The notes under the pieces were generated by a model. The model was not told the DNA's origin, made no database searches, and saw nothing but the letters and a program-made list of their open reading frames with translations. From Nitratireductor thuwali (GTDB lineage Bacteria > Pseudomonadota > Alphaproteobacteria > Rhizobiales > Rhizobiaceae), in assembly GCF_036621415.1 (NCBI RefSeq), contig NZ_CP030941.1, forward strand, positions 2,106,001 through 2,170,000: a stretch of DNA of 64,000 nt, given 5' to 3'. Position numbers and translations under genes: made by a program. Positions within the stretch are counted from its first letter, which is position 1. Each line of letters opens with the position of its first letter. Of this stretch, positions 56,861-64,000 are shown in pieces.

Positions 56861-57917
56861 TGAATCCCATCGTCAATCCGATTGCCGCCGAGAAGCGCTC
56901 GCTTACTGTCGCATTCGCGCTTTGGAGGGCAGTTGACGCATAGGCGATGCGCCCGCGGTCCTGCTCGTCGGCGAAGGCCGCCTCGGCGGGCGCCTCGATT
57001 TCTTCCAGCGCCTCAAGAGCATGTTGCAGGTCGAAACGAAGGGCGTCGAGGATGGCCTGGCGTTCCTCGTCCAACGCCTCGTCAAAGCCAGCCGCATCGA
57101 TCAGGGCGAGCGTGCCCTGGATTTGGGTGCCAACAAGGTCGAACGTCAGATCGGAACGCCACAGCGGCGCGCGCTTGCCGTTGGCCTTGGAAGGCGTCTC
57201 GCCCAGGGCCGGCAGAAGTTCGGCATCGCGGGCAAACTGCAGGCTGGTGCCCAGCGCCTTGACCACTTCACCGGCGACTTCCAGGGGCGAGCGGTAAAGC
57301 GCGTTGCCCTCGCCGGGATGCGCGAAATCGCCGTGAAAGGCAGCGCCCGGCGACCAGGCCTCGATAAGCTCGCCGGCGCGTGCGGCGGCATTGCCGGCAA
57401 TCGCCGCGCCGTAGCGGCAGCGGAAATCCTCTTCGCCCGTCCCAATCGCATCCGACCCGGTTCCGAACAGCACATATTCGAGCGCCGGCAGGCCCTGCAG
57501 CGCAACGCTCTTGCCGCCAAGCCCCTCTACGGTCGCCGTCTCGGGCTCCTTTTCGGCCAGAACGCCCTGCACCTGACGCAGCGTCACGCCCCGCGCGTCG
57601 GGCCAGAAGAAGATGCGCTCGAAACGGTTGTCCGCCACCAGCGGGCCGAAGCGCAGCACCGAAACCGGCCCCCACGCGCGCACCGTATCGGCGAAGGTGG
57701 CGCGCATGTCGTCGAGGCCTTCCCGCGTGGGCTCTGCGCAAACGGCCTCAAGGCCGGCGCGGAGCCGGGCGGTTGCGCCGGCGAAGGCTTCAAGGCTGAC
57801 CCGCGCATAGCCGTCCGCGACATTGGCGCCGATCCCTTCCGGCACACGCTGTTCCTGGGCTGCGGCAGCGCCCGCGCATAGGAGGACGACCGCGCAAAGA
57901 ATGGAACGTATGGGCAT
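56841..57917 (-). CDS. Imelysin-family periplasmic protein (second copy, GLPALE form)
   Basis: A 358-residue exported helical protein: signal peptide about 1-21 (ILCAVVLLCAGAAAAQ), then the imelysin fold. The family GxHxxE motif is GLPALE here (142-147), lacking the histidine present in the first imelysin of this operon. Such proteins (insulin-cleaving membrane protease and IrpA relatives) are linked to iron uptake; peptidase activity is debated. ATG 57917 overlaps the stop of the di-haem gene (ATGA), showing translational coupling. Confidence 0.88.
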   Translation of the reverse strand: MPIRSILCAVVLLCAGAAAAQEQRVPEGIGANVADGYARVSLEAFAGATARLRAGLEAVCAEPTREGLDDMRATFADTVRAWGPVSVLRFGPLVADNRFERIFFWPDARGVTLRQVQGVLAEKEPETATVEGLGGKSVALQGLPALEYVLFGTGSDAIGTGEEDFRCRYGAAIAGNAAARAGELIEAWSPGAAFHGDFAHPGEGNALYRSPLEVAGEVVKALGTSLQFARDAELLPALGETPSKANGKRAPLWRSDLTFDLVGTQIQGTLALIDAAGFDEALDEERQAILDALRFDLQHALEALEEIEAPAEAAFADEQDRGRIAYASTALQSANATVSERFSAAIGLTMGFNALDGD

Positions 57918-59419
57918 CAAAGCGACTCCAGGAAACGGATCAGGCTATCCCGCTCGGTCTTTTCCATTTCAACCACACGCTGGCGGGCTGTCTCGGCTTC
58001 CCCTCCATGCCAGAGAATGGCTTCCAGCAGGCTCCGCGCCCTGCCGTCGTGGAGAAAAGTGGCGTCCTTACTGACAGCCCCGGTGAGACCTATGCCCCAC
58101 AGCGGCGGCGTGCGCCATTCCCGCCCGGTTGCCGTCCCCTCCGGTCGATCATCGGCCAGGTCTTCGCCCATATCGTGCAGAAGCAGGTCGGAATAGGGCC
58201 AGATGAGCTGGAAAGCGAGTTCTTCCTGCGGCGCATCGCGGCGGGTGACGAATTTCGGTGCGTGGCAGGAGACGCAACCGGTTTCGTAGAAGACCTGCTT
58301 GCCGGCCAGCACATCCGGATCGCCGATATTGCGGCGGGCAGGCACTGCGAGGTTGCGGGCATAGAAGGCGACAAGCTCCAGCAGGTCGCCGGGCACTTCC
58401 TGCTCGCCCAGATGAGGCTGTGCGCCATGCGGCAGCACGCGGCAATCGCCCTGAGCTTTGGTGCAGTCCCCCCAATGATCGGGTCGCAGCGGCGTCGATA
58501 GGCCCATATCGCCGGAGAAGGCATCCGCCGTCTGCTGCACGATGCTGGCCGCATTGCCCTTCCAGCCAAAGCGCCCCAGCGCCAGTTCACCCTCCTCGTC
58601 GATCACGAAGCGGGCGCGGCCGGAAATGCCGTCGCCATCGGCATCGTAGGGGTCGGCGCCGGCCAGAATATCGTCGGCCGCAATGGATTCAAGAAGGCCA
58701 AGGCCAATCATGGGATTGGCCACGCGCGCCGACATCATTACGTCCGGGTGCATCTCGCCGAAACCCGGGTTCTCGATGCTGAGCGCCGGCTTGCGAAGGG
58801 TCACGGTCTCGCCGCCGCTGAGTTGCACCGGCATGTCCTCATAATCGACGCGCACGCGGCCTTCGGCTGGAAGGCCTGCCATCGCGAAATCCTGAAGTTG
58901 ACCCCCGTAGACTGGCTCGTTCACGGCCGACTGGTAGCCTGCAAGAATCTCCTTCTCCTGATCGCTGCTCGGCGGAACCGACAGACGGACGAGCATGGAG
59001 ACGGCGGAATCCTCCGCCGACGCGGGCGCATGGCCCCGACCGTCCTTTATATGGCACGACTGGCAGGCGCGGGCGTTGAACAGGGGCCCAAGCCCGTCGG
59101 AAGCCTGGGTGGAGGATGGGGACGAGACCCAGTCCTTGCGGAAAAGACCATTGCCCAGGAGAAAGCGCTGCTGGTCCTCGAAATCCAGATTGGCCGACGG
59201 CTGGGAGAAGATGTCGGCATTGATCAGCTTGTCGGTGGTCGCCGCCCCGGCCTGCATGCGCTCAAAGCGCTCGGGCTTGGAGAAATCGGTCGCCGGGCGG
59301 GTGACGTCTTCGACGCGCGAGCGATCCTCCGGCGAAAGGTCGGGGCGTGGGCTTTCGGCATGAACGGAACAAGTGGCCCCGGCCAGCGCGAAAGCAAACG
59401 CATATCTTGAGATGACCAT
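57917..59419 (-). CDS. Di-haem oxidoreductase family protein (DUF1111, thiol oxidoreductase-like)
   Basis: A 500-residue periplasmic c-type cytochrome. After a signal peptide (AFAFALAGATCSVHA) come two haem sites: CQSCH in the first quarter and CVSCH in the last third, plus MHPDVMMSARV and HDMGEDLADD motifs of the DUF1111 family. It belongs to imelysin iron operons and may reduce or oxidise iron for uptake; the annotation 'thiol oxidoreductase' is traditional. ATG 59419 with GGAAG six bases upstream fits the signal peptide better than the earlier in-frame ATGs. A GC-rich hairpin (59445-59469) lies between it and the first imelysin gene. Confidence 0.9.
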   Translation of the reverse strand: MVISRYAFAFALAGATCSVHAESPRPDLSPEDRSRVEDVTRPATDFSKPERFERMQAGAATTDKLINADIFSQPSANLDFEDQQRFLLGNGLFRKDWVSSPSSTQASDGLGPLFNARACQSCHIKDGRGHAPASAEDSAVSMLVRLSVPPSSDQEKEILAGYQSAVNEPVYGGQLQDFAMAGLPAEGRVRVDYEDMPVQLSGGETVTLRKPALSIENPGFGEMHPDVMMSARVANPMIGLGLLESIAADDILAGADPYDADGDGISGRARFVIDEEGELALGRFGWKGNAASIVQQTADAFSGDMGLSTPLRPDHWGDCTKAQGDCRVLPHGAQPHLGEQEVPGDLLELVAFYARNLAVPARRNIGDPDVLAGKQVFYETGCVSCHAPKFVTRRDAPQEELAFQLIWPYSDLLLHDMGEDLADDRPEGTATGREWRTPPLWGIGLTGAVSKDATFLHDGRARSLLEAILWHGGEAETARQRVVEMEKTERDSLIRFLESL

Positions 59420-59480
59420 TCTCATCTTCCAGAACCAAAGCCATGCCGCGCGCCAAAGGGGGGCGCGGCCCGTAGTCGGT

Positions 59481-60731
59481 TTACTGGAAAACCGCGTCGG
59501 GTGCGTCAAGGCTGTCCGATCCCTCGATGGTCACGCCGGAAAGGTCGAGCGATGCGATGACACGCTCCAGCGAGCGGGTCTGGCCGACAAGGCCGTCGAT
59601 CACGGCCTGGACGACCGCGTTGCCTTCCGCATTGCCTTCGCCGATCATTTGATCGTAGGCCTCGGTCTCCTCGGCGCGCGCCTTCAGGGCCTCGGCGGCG
59701 GCCAGCGTGGCGTCGAGCTTGGCCTCGACTTCGTCGGCAAGAGCGGAATCCTTTTCGCGGACGAGTTCGGCAAGACTGGCACCTTCGACTTTCTCGCCGC
59801 CGACGCGCTCATACTCGCCGAAATAGACGTTCCGGATCCCCACAATGTCGTAATAGTGGCTGTTGTGCGTGTTGTCGGAGAAGCAGTCATGCTCTTCTTC
59901 CGGATCGTTGAGAAGAAGGCCGAGTTTCATGCGCTCGCCTGCCAGTTCGCCATAGGAAAGGGAGCCGAGACCGGTGAGCATGGCCGTCAGGCCCGCCTGC
60001 GGATCCCCCTCGGTCAGGCTCGTGCGCGCCTTACCGCCTTCTTCCCAATTGGCGACCATTTCCTCTAGATCCGCAATCAGCAGTTGCGAGGCGGCGGACA
60101 GATACTGCGCGCGACGCTCGCAATTGCCGCCGGTGCAGTTGGCGGGATCGTAGTCGGTATAGGGGCGCTCGCCCGCACCGGCCTCGGTGCCGTTGAGGTC
60201 CTGCCCCCAAAGCAGGAACTCGATGGCGTGATAGCCGGTGGCCACGTTCGATTCGATGCCGCCGGCCTCGTGCAGCGACTGGATGACCGCCGGCGTGATC
60301 GTGGAAGCGTTGATCTCCTCACCGCCCACATTGATCTTGTCGTTGGTGATCACATTGACCGTGTAGAAGCTATTCGCGTCCGACTCCGTGCCATAGCCGG
60401 CGTCGACATAGTCGATCAGGCCTTCATCCAGCGGCCAGGCGTTCACGCGGCCTTCCCAGTCGTCGACGATCGGATTGCCGAAGCGGTAGGCCTCGGTCTG
60501 CTGATAAGGAACCCGTGCGGCAAGCCAGGCCTGCTTCGCCGCCTCGAGCGCCTCCGCTGACGGATCGGCAACAAGCGCCTCGATCTTTTCATCCAGGGCC
60601 CGCGCGGTCACAAGGCTGTCTTCGTAGCCGGCCAGGGCGATATCCGCATAGGTCGTCAGGACATCTGCCGGTTCGGCCGCCTGAGCGGCCGTCACGGTCA
60701 GACCTGAGAACAGGGCAAGTGCGATCCTCAT
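59481..60731 (-). CDS. irpA: Imelysin-family iron-regulated protein A
   Basis: A 416-residue exported protein: signal peptide about 1-19 (LALFSGLTVTAAQA), then an imelysin domain with the full GxHxxE motif (GYHAIEFLLWGQD; H168, E171) and a second half starting near DCFSDNTHNSHYYDIVG. IrpA-type proteins are needed for growth under iron limitation in cyanobacteria and are Fur- or RirA-regulated elsewhere. It heads a four-gene leftward operon. Upstream is a 36-base inverted repeat containing TGA-N9-TCA, the rhizobial iron-responsive motif. Start ATG 60731 with GGAGGAAT upstream. Confidence 0.92.
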   Translation of the reverse strand: MRIALALFSGLTVTAAQAAEPADVLTTYADIALAGYEDSLVTARALDEKIEALVADPSAEALEAAKQAWLAARVPYQQTEAYRFGNPIVDDWEGRVNAWPLDEGLIDYVDAGYGTESDANSFYTVNVITNDKINVGGEEINASTITPAVIQSLHEAGGIESNVATGYHAIEFLLWGQDLNGTEAGAGERPYTDYDPANCTGGNCERRAQYLSAASQLLIADLEEMVANWEEGGKARTSLTEGDPQAGLTAMLTGLGSLSYGELAGERMKLGLLLNDPEEEHDCFSDNTHNSHYYDIVGIRNVYFGEYERVGGEKVEGASLAELVREKDSALADEVEAKLDATLAAAEALKARAEETEAYDQMIGEGNAEGNAVVQAVIDGLVGQTRSLERVIASLDLSGVTIEGSDSLDAPDAVFQ

Positions 60732-60790
60732 ATGAATTCCTCCGGAGCAGGATTGGAGCCAATGCATGCCGGCGGGCATGCGGCCTCGTT

Positions 60791-60826
60791 GATGGTTTTC
60801 CTGAATTGCCTGATCAGGAAACCATC
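60791..60826 (-). promoter_or_regulatory. Inverted repeat containing a RirA-type TGA-N9-TCA box
   Basis: GATGGTTTTCCTGA (60791-60804) and TCAGGAAACCATC (60814-60826) are inverted copies differing by one extra T, with a nine-base spacer. At the centre the minus strand reads TGA-TCAGGCAAT-TCA (60816 to 60802), matching the iron-responsive operator motif. It lies 60-95 bases upstream of irpA and 54-89 bases past the ketosynthase stop, so it could alternatively be a terminator, though no T-run follows. Confidence 0.5.
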
Positions 60827-60879
60827 TCTGCCGACCTTTAAAGGGAATCGGCTAGACCAGCAATAGTTGACTTCCGGTA

Positions 60880-62100
60880 TCAGGTATTAGGCGGAGACGT
60901 GACCGCGAGCACGGCATTGGTTCCGCCAAAGGCGAAACTGTTGCTGATCGCCACGTTCACGGATCGCGCACGAGCCTCGTTCGGCGTCACGTCGAGGTCG
61001 CAATCCGGATCGGCTTCTCGGAAGCCCGCGGTGGGCGGCACCACGTTCTCGCGCAGCGCGTTGATGCAGGCGATCAGTTCGATGGCACCGGAGGCGCCGA
61101 GGCAATGGCCGTGCATCGACTTTGTGGAGGATATCGAGAGTCTGCGCGCATGGCCGCCGAACACCCGCTTGATCGCCTCCGTCTCGATGCGGTCATTGGC
61201 TTTCGTGCCGGTGCCATGGGCGTTGATGTAGTCCACATCTTCCGGCGCGATCCCCGCCTCCGCAAGACATGCCTGCATGGCCCGAACAGGCCCTTCCACG
61301 GTCGGGGCAACGATGTCTGAGGCGTCGGCCGACATGCCCGTTCCCGCAAGCTCGGCCAGGATGTGCGCGCCGCGGGCAAGCGCATGCTCCAGCGTCTCCA
61401 GCACGACGATCCCCGCGCCTTCGCCCAGCACCAGCCCCTGCCGGTCGGCGGAGAAGGGCCGGCAGGTATCTGTCGCCAGCACGCGCAATGCTTCCCAGCC
61501 TTTCATCACGCCGTAGACCAGTGGCGCGTCCGCCCCGCCGGCCAGCATCACGTCGGCGCGCCCCAGAAGCAACTGGTCTGCCGCCGCTGCGATGGCGTGG
61601 TTCGACGAGGAGCAGGCGGATGTGGCACCGAAGACGGGACCTTTGAGACCATGCACCATGGATACCTGGCCAGCCGCCGCCCCGGGCATGACGCGCGGCA
61701 CGCTGAAAATGCTCGCCCGGCTTTTGCCTTCGAGCAGGATCGCCCGATAGTTTTCCTCGATGGAATGCCAGCCGCATATGCCGACACCCACGACCGCCCC
61801 GATGCGGTGCCGGTCGTCCTCGCCGATGTGAAGGCCCGACTGCTTCAGCGCCTCACCGGCGGCGATTGCGGCCAGCAGGCTGAATCGGTCCATCGTGGCG
61901 ATGCGCTTGCGGTCGATACCATGGTCGGGCAGCGCCTTGATCTCGCCGCCGATCCTTATCTTGACCTCATGCAGGTCCTCGTTTTCCACGGGGCCGATCG
62001 CCGCGCGGCCCGCACGCATCGCCTGCCAGATCGCCGGTGCATCCGTGCCGAGCGAGCAAATCCCGCCGAGGCCGGTAATGACGATACGCTTTCCGGCCAT
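60880..62100 (-). CDS. NodE/FabF-like beta-ketoacyl-ACP synthase
   Basis: A 406-residue condensing enzyme. The active-site cysteine is C163 in [10 protein letters not shown], with the two catalytic histidines in [12 protein letters not shown] and [12 protein letters not shown], and the C-terminal [10 protein letters not shown] loop. It resembles FabF and, in its pairing with a NodF-like carrier, the rhizobial NodE; it would extend acyl chains on that dedicated carrier. The product (a lipid A, Nod-factor-like or other special fatty acid) cannot be read off. ATG 62100 begins [10 protein letters not shown]; a TTG at 62106 overlaps the carrier gene. The two genes are adjacent within a few bases. 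Confidence 0.9.
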   Translation of the reverse strand: MAGKRIVITGLGGICSLGTDAPAIWQAMRAGRAAIGPVENEDLHEVKIRIGGEIKALPDHGIDRKRIATMDRFSLLAAIAAGEALKQSGLHIGEDDRHRIGAVVGVGICGWHSIEENYRAILLEGKSRASIFSVPRVMPGAAAGQVSMVHGLKGPVFGATSACSSSNHAIAAAADQLLLGRADVMLAGGADAPLVYGVMKGWEALRVLATDTCRPFSADRQGLVLGEGAGIVVLETLEHALARGAHILAELAGTGMSADASDIVAPTVEGPVRAMQACLAEAGIAPEDVDYINAHGTGTKANDRIETEAIKRVFGGHARRLSISSTKSMHGHCLGASGAIELIACINALRENVVPPTAGFREADPDCDLDVTPNEARARSVNVAISNSFAFGGTNAVLAVTSPPNT

Positions 62101-62102
62101 AT

Positions 62103-62375
62103 TCAAGCTTTGTCGTCGACCAGTTTGCGCACCGATTCAACAATGTCGCGCACCGTGCTTAGGTGCTCCCATGCTTCCGCCGTGTTCATCTCCACCTCGA
62201 TGCCGAATTCTTCCTCGAGGTCAAAGATGATTTCCGTCAGTTCCAGCGAGTGAATGCCAAGGTCGGTCAGTGGGGTAGACAGGGTGACGTTCGTGTCGCC
62301 CTCTGCATGGGCCTTGATCTTGGCGAGAATTTTCTCGCCAATCTCATCGGTATGCTGTTGACCGTCAACGCCCAT
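62103..62375 (-). CDS. NodF-like acyl carrier protein with HSL in place of DSL
   Basis: A 90-residue acidic carrier. The phosphopantetheine serine is S43 in [12 protein letters not shown]; the near-universal aspartate before it is histidine (CAC). The C-terminal half, [27 protein letters not shown], resembles NodF (IEMNTADAWSNLNN). It should be modified by a holo-ACP synthase and feed the ketosynthase encoded just downstream. ATG 62375 with GGAGGGG seven bases upstream is well supported. The 131 bases upstream, after the orphan gene, may hold a promoter. Confidence 0.88.
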   Translation of the reverse strand: MGVDGQQHTDEIGEKILAKIKAHAEGDTNVTLSTPLTDLGIHSLELTEIIFDLEEEFGIEVEMNTAEAWEHLSTVRDIVESVRKLVDDKA

Positions 62376-62506
62376 TTCAGGCCCCTCCATGATCGTACTG
62401 CTTCCGTGCCTGCAGGCTGCTGCCTGGTCTGGACACGGGGACGTCCCTTTGAGTGCATATGACCCCAATCCACGGCGGGCGGCAAGCCTCATGGGAGGTT
62501 TGCAGC

Positions 62507-63001
62507 CTAACTCTCTTTGCCGTGCACAAATATCGTCACCGTGTTATCGTCGGCAAACTCGACTGCAATGATGTCGCTGAGCATGATGGAGCGGGAATCG
62601 ACCGCATGATAAAACATGGCGCTGCCCTCTATGGCGTCACGCAGGGCTTCGATTTCTTCGTCATGTTCGGAAACCGCTTCCTTGACCCGCCCGGCCAATT
62701 CGGGGACGAACACGATCTCGAGCGTGTCGAGGCTGAAGGCCTTACGGACCTCCTGGGTACTTTCCATTGCATTCTCGACCGCTGTCACCACCCGATCCAC
62801 CTGGGCTTCCTTGCCGGTTTCGGCCGTTTTCACGTCCGAGCCGACGATTGCGTCGATCGCCTCTTCGCGGTCGAGCCCTTGGGCAAATCCCGGCAGATCG
62901 GTGACGGGCCCGACCAGAATGAGCAGCGCTATAAGTATCGGCAATCCGCGCCAAGCGGTCTTTCCTCCCATACCGGGGGCATGTGTCGCCGTTGCATCCA
63001 T
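62507..63001 (-). CDS. Membrane-anchored or exported protein of unknown function
   Basis: A 164-residue protein I do not recognise. A hydrophobic N-terminal segment (about 19-36, LPILIALLILVGPVTDLPG) is an uncleaved anchor or signal peptide (possible cleavage after FAQG at 42). The rest is acidic and helical (DREEAIDAIVGSD, VSEHDEEIEALRDAIEG) and ends in short beta segments (LSDIIAVEFADDNTVTIFVHGKES). AAGGAG at good spacing precedes ATG 63001. It is upstream of the carrier/ketosynthase pair on the same strand with a 131-base gap, so a link is possible but unproved. Confidence 0.75.
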   Translation of the reverse strand: MDATATHAPGMGGKTAWRGLPILIALLILVGPVTDLPGFAQGLDREEAIDAIVGSDVKTAETGKEAQVDRVVTAVENAMESTQEVRKAFSLDTLEIVFVPELAGRVKEAVSEHDEEIEALRDAIEGSAMFYHAVDSRSIMLSDIIAVEFADDNTVTIFVHGKES

Positions 63002-63090
63002 GTCGGTCTACTCCTTGAGATTTTTGTCCGTGTCCCCGATAGATGGACGGGGAAAACGCCGCTATGGCACCGCGGTTCCTGGTTCCGCCT

Positions 63091-63717
63091 TCACAAGATG
63101 ATATCGGGCAGGCGAGAATGCGCGATCACCCTATCGGCATTGGGCAGGTCGTTGGTCGCGACCCATCGCCGCGCATCGTCCTGCGCGCGTCCATGCTTTC
63201 GCCAGCGCTCCAGAAGCCGCCGCTCAAGCTCCGGGCGCGGCACGTCCAGATAGCACGAAGCATCGAACATGTCCGCAAGTCCGCGCCACGGCTCTTCGTC
63301 CAGCAGCAGGTAGTTGCCCTCGACCAGGACTATCCGCGTATCGCCATCCACAATGGCGGCGGCGGCCCGTGATAGCTCCATGCTACGGTCGAATAGCGGA
63401 ATTGCAACCTCGCCGCTCTCCTCCCGCAGGCGACGAAGCAGTGTGCGAAGCCCCGCGAAGTCGAAAGTCTCGGGCGCGCCCTTGCGCGAGGACAGGCCTT
63501 TTTCGGCAAGAACGGCGTCGTCATAATGGAAGCCGTCCATGGGCACGACGGCGCATTTCACGCCTCGCGCGCCGATTTCCACGCAAAGTTCGGCCGCAAT
63601 GGTCGATTTCCCAGAGCCGGGCGCTCCCGCTATCGCGGCAACGAAACGGCGTCTGTCTCCGGCCTGGGCAATCAGCCGATCGGCCAGCTCGCCCACGGAT
63701 GAAAGGCGCATGCTCAT
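63091..63717 (-). CDS. frcK: FrcK-like sugar/nucleoside kinase (P-loop)
   Basis: A 208-residue P-loop kinase related to uridine and pantothenate kinases. Walker A IAGAPGSGKSTIA lies near residue 30, VVPMDGFHYDDAVL is the substrate loop, and VLVEGNYLLLDEEPW is the Walker B-like region. FrcK is the fructose-transport-operon kinase of Sinorhizobium. Here it follows a D-lyxose isomerase gene, consistent with a sugar catabolic operon extending beyond the window. The start is uncertain: ATG 63717 (five bases after the isomerase stop) is favoured; ATG 63735 would overlap that gene and has no ribosome-binding site. Confidence 0.82.
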   Translation of the reverse strand: MSMRLSSVGELADRLIAQAGDRRRFVAAIAGAPGSGKSTIAAELCVEIGARGVKCAVVPMDGFHYDDAVLAEKGLSSRKGAPETFDFAGLRTLLRRLREESGEVAIPLFDRSMELSRAAAAIVDGDTRIVLVEGNYLLLDEEPWRGLADMFDASCYLDVPRPELERRLLERWRKHGRAQDDARRWVATNDLPNADRVIAHSRLPDIIL

Positions 63718-63722
63718 TCCGG

Positions 63723-64000
63723 TCAGGACAGCCATTTGTCATAGTCGGAGACCAGGAGCCGGTACGGCTCCTCATCCTCTTCGATCTCCGAAAAGCGATC
63801 TATCGGCTCGGCAAAGATGTTGTCGGTCAGGTCGTCATTGACGGTGGATACTTCGCCGATCAGCACGTCCGAGCCTTCGCCCCAGAACTCGTGCCAGACG
63901 CCCGGCATGAGAGTGACGCTCTCGCCCGGCGAAAGCGACAGCACCTCGCCCGCCCCGAATTCGCGGATGACGCCGTCGGTGGGCACGGCGATGTCTGCGC
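63723..64000 (-). CDS. D-lyxose ketol-isomerase (cupin), C-terminal part
   Basis: The last 91 codons of a cupin-fold sugar isomerase; the frame is open through the window end. Features are VPTDGVIREFGAGEVLSL, the metal-binding MPGVWHEFWGEG and GEVSTVNDDLTDN, which match D-lyxose isomerases that interconvert D-lyxose/D-xylulose and D-mannose/D-fructose. The C-terminus ends LLVSDYDKWLS, as in the family. It is followed within a few bases by the FrcK-like kinase. Confidence 0.87.
   Translation of the reverse strand, partial: ADIAVPTDGVIREFGAGEVLSLSPGESVTLMPGVWHEFWGEGSDVLIGEVSTVNDDLTDNIFAEPIDRFSEIEEDEEPYRLLVSDYDKWLS

Overview
The window is a gene-dense, GC-rich piece of chromosome from an alphaproteobacterium of the Hyphomicrobiales (Rhizobiales), most like the Phyllobacteriaceae/Mesorhizobium side of the order. 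That placement is inferred from gene order (chvI-chvG-hprK-EIIA-HPr-ahcY; divL-tsaE/amgK-murU-addB-addA-trxA; trpF-trpB-trpA-accD-folC) and protein character (a DivL-type kinase, a truncated HPr kinase, a NodF/NodE-like pair); no marker gene was searched. Almost everything is conserved core genome. I see no tRNA or rRNA gene, CRISPR array, insertion sequence, prophage or defence island.

Layout. 1-2.1 kb: end of coaA, then alkB, a BON-LysM protein and arfB, all leftward. 2.1-9.7 kb: pckA leftward, a divergent control region, then chvI, chvG, short hprK, EIIA-Man, HPr and ahcY rightward. 9.8-21.7 kb: a rightward run of divL, a TsaE-AmgK fusion, murU, addB, addA and trxA, tightly packed with several 1-4 base overlaps except before trxA. 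21.7-28.3 kb: leftward folC, accD, trpA, trpB, trpF, a YgjP-like metalloprotease and a DUF2852 protein. 28.4-36.8 kb: a leftward alpha/beta hydrolase, then rightward infC (ATT start), rpmI, rplT, a kinase-like protein with an altered catalytic loop, pheS, a GFA-family gene, pheT and a Gfo/Idh/MocA dehydrogenase. 37-44 kb: dnaK, dnaJ, pmtA, an FMN reductase, pyrF, a DUF1330 gene and phaZ. 44-49.4 kb: a secreted transglutaminase-like protein, leftward yifB and gshB, and a GGDEF-EAL protein. 49.5-55.8 kb: an SDR/SMP-30 sugar-oxidation pair, a ThiF/MoeB-type protein, a TPR lipoprotein, an M17 aminopeptidase, a MarR regulator and an NlpC/P60 hydrolase. 55.8-60.7 kb: a leftward iron-linked operon (imelysin, di-haem oxidoreductase, second imelysin, DUF1513). 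60.9-64 kb: a NodE-like ketosynthase, a NodF-like acyl carrier protein, an orphan membrane-anchored protein, a FrcK-like sugar kinase and the end of a D-lyxose isomerase.

Two regulatory themes stand out. The ChvG/ChvI acid-envelope system sits beside a sugar phosphotransferase relay that has no permease genes here. Several intergenic regions carry matches to alphaproteobacterial operator consensuses: a CtrA-type TTAA-N7-TTAA box before the transglutaminase-like gene, a LexA-type GTTC-N7-GTTC box before yifB, a RirA-type TGA-N9-TCA inside a large inverted repeat before the iron operon, a near match to the PhaR box before phaZ, and paired repeats before pckA. All are motif reads that need experimental support. 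The least ordinary coding features are the kinase-like protein between rplT and pheS, the NodF/NodE-like pair with a changed carrier-serine motif, the TsaE-AmgK fusion, and AccD and MoeB-type proteins lacking zinc-ligand cysteines. I found no clear new multi-gene system.
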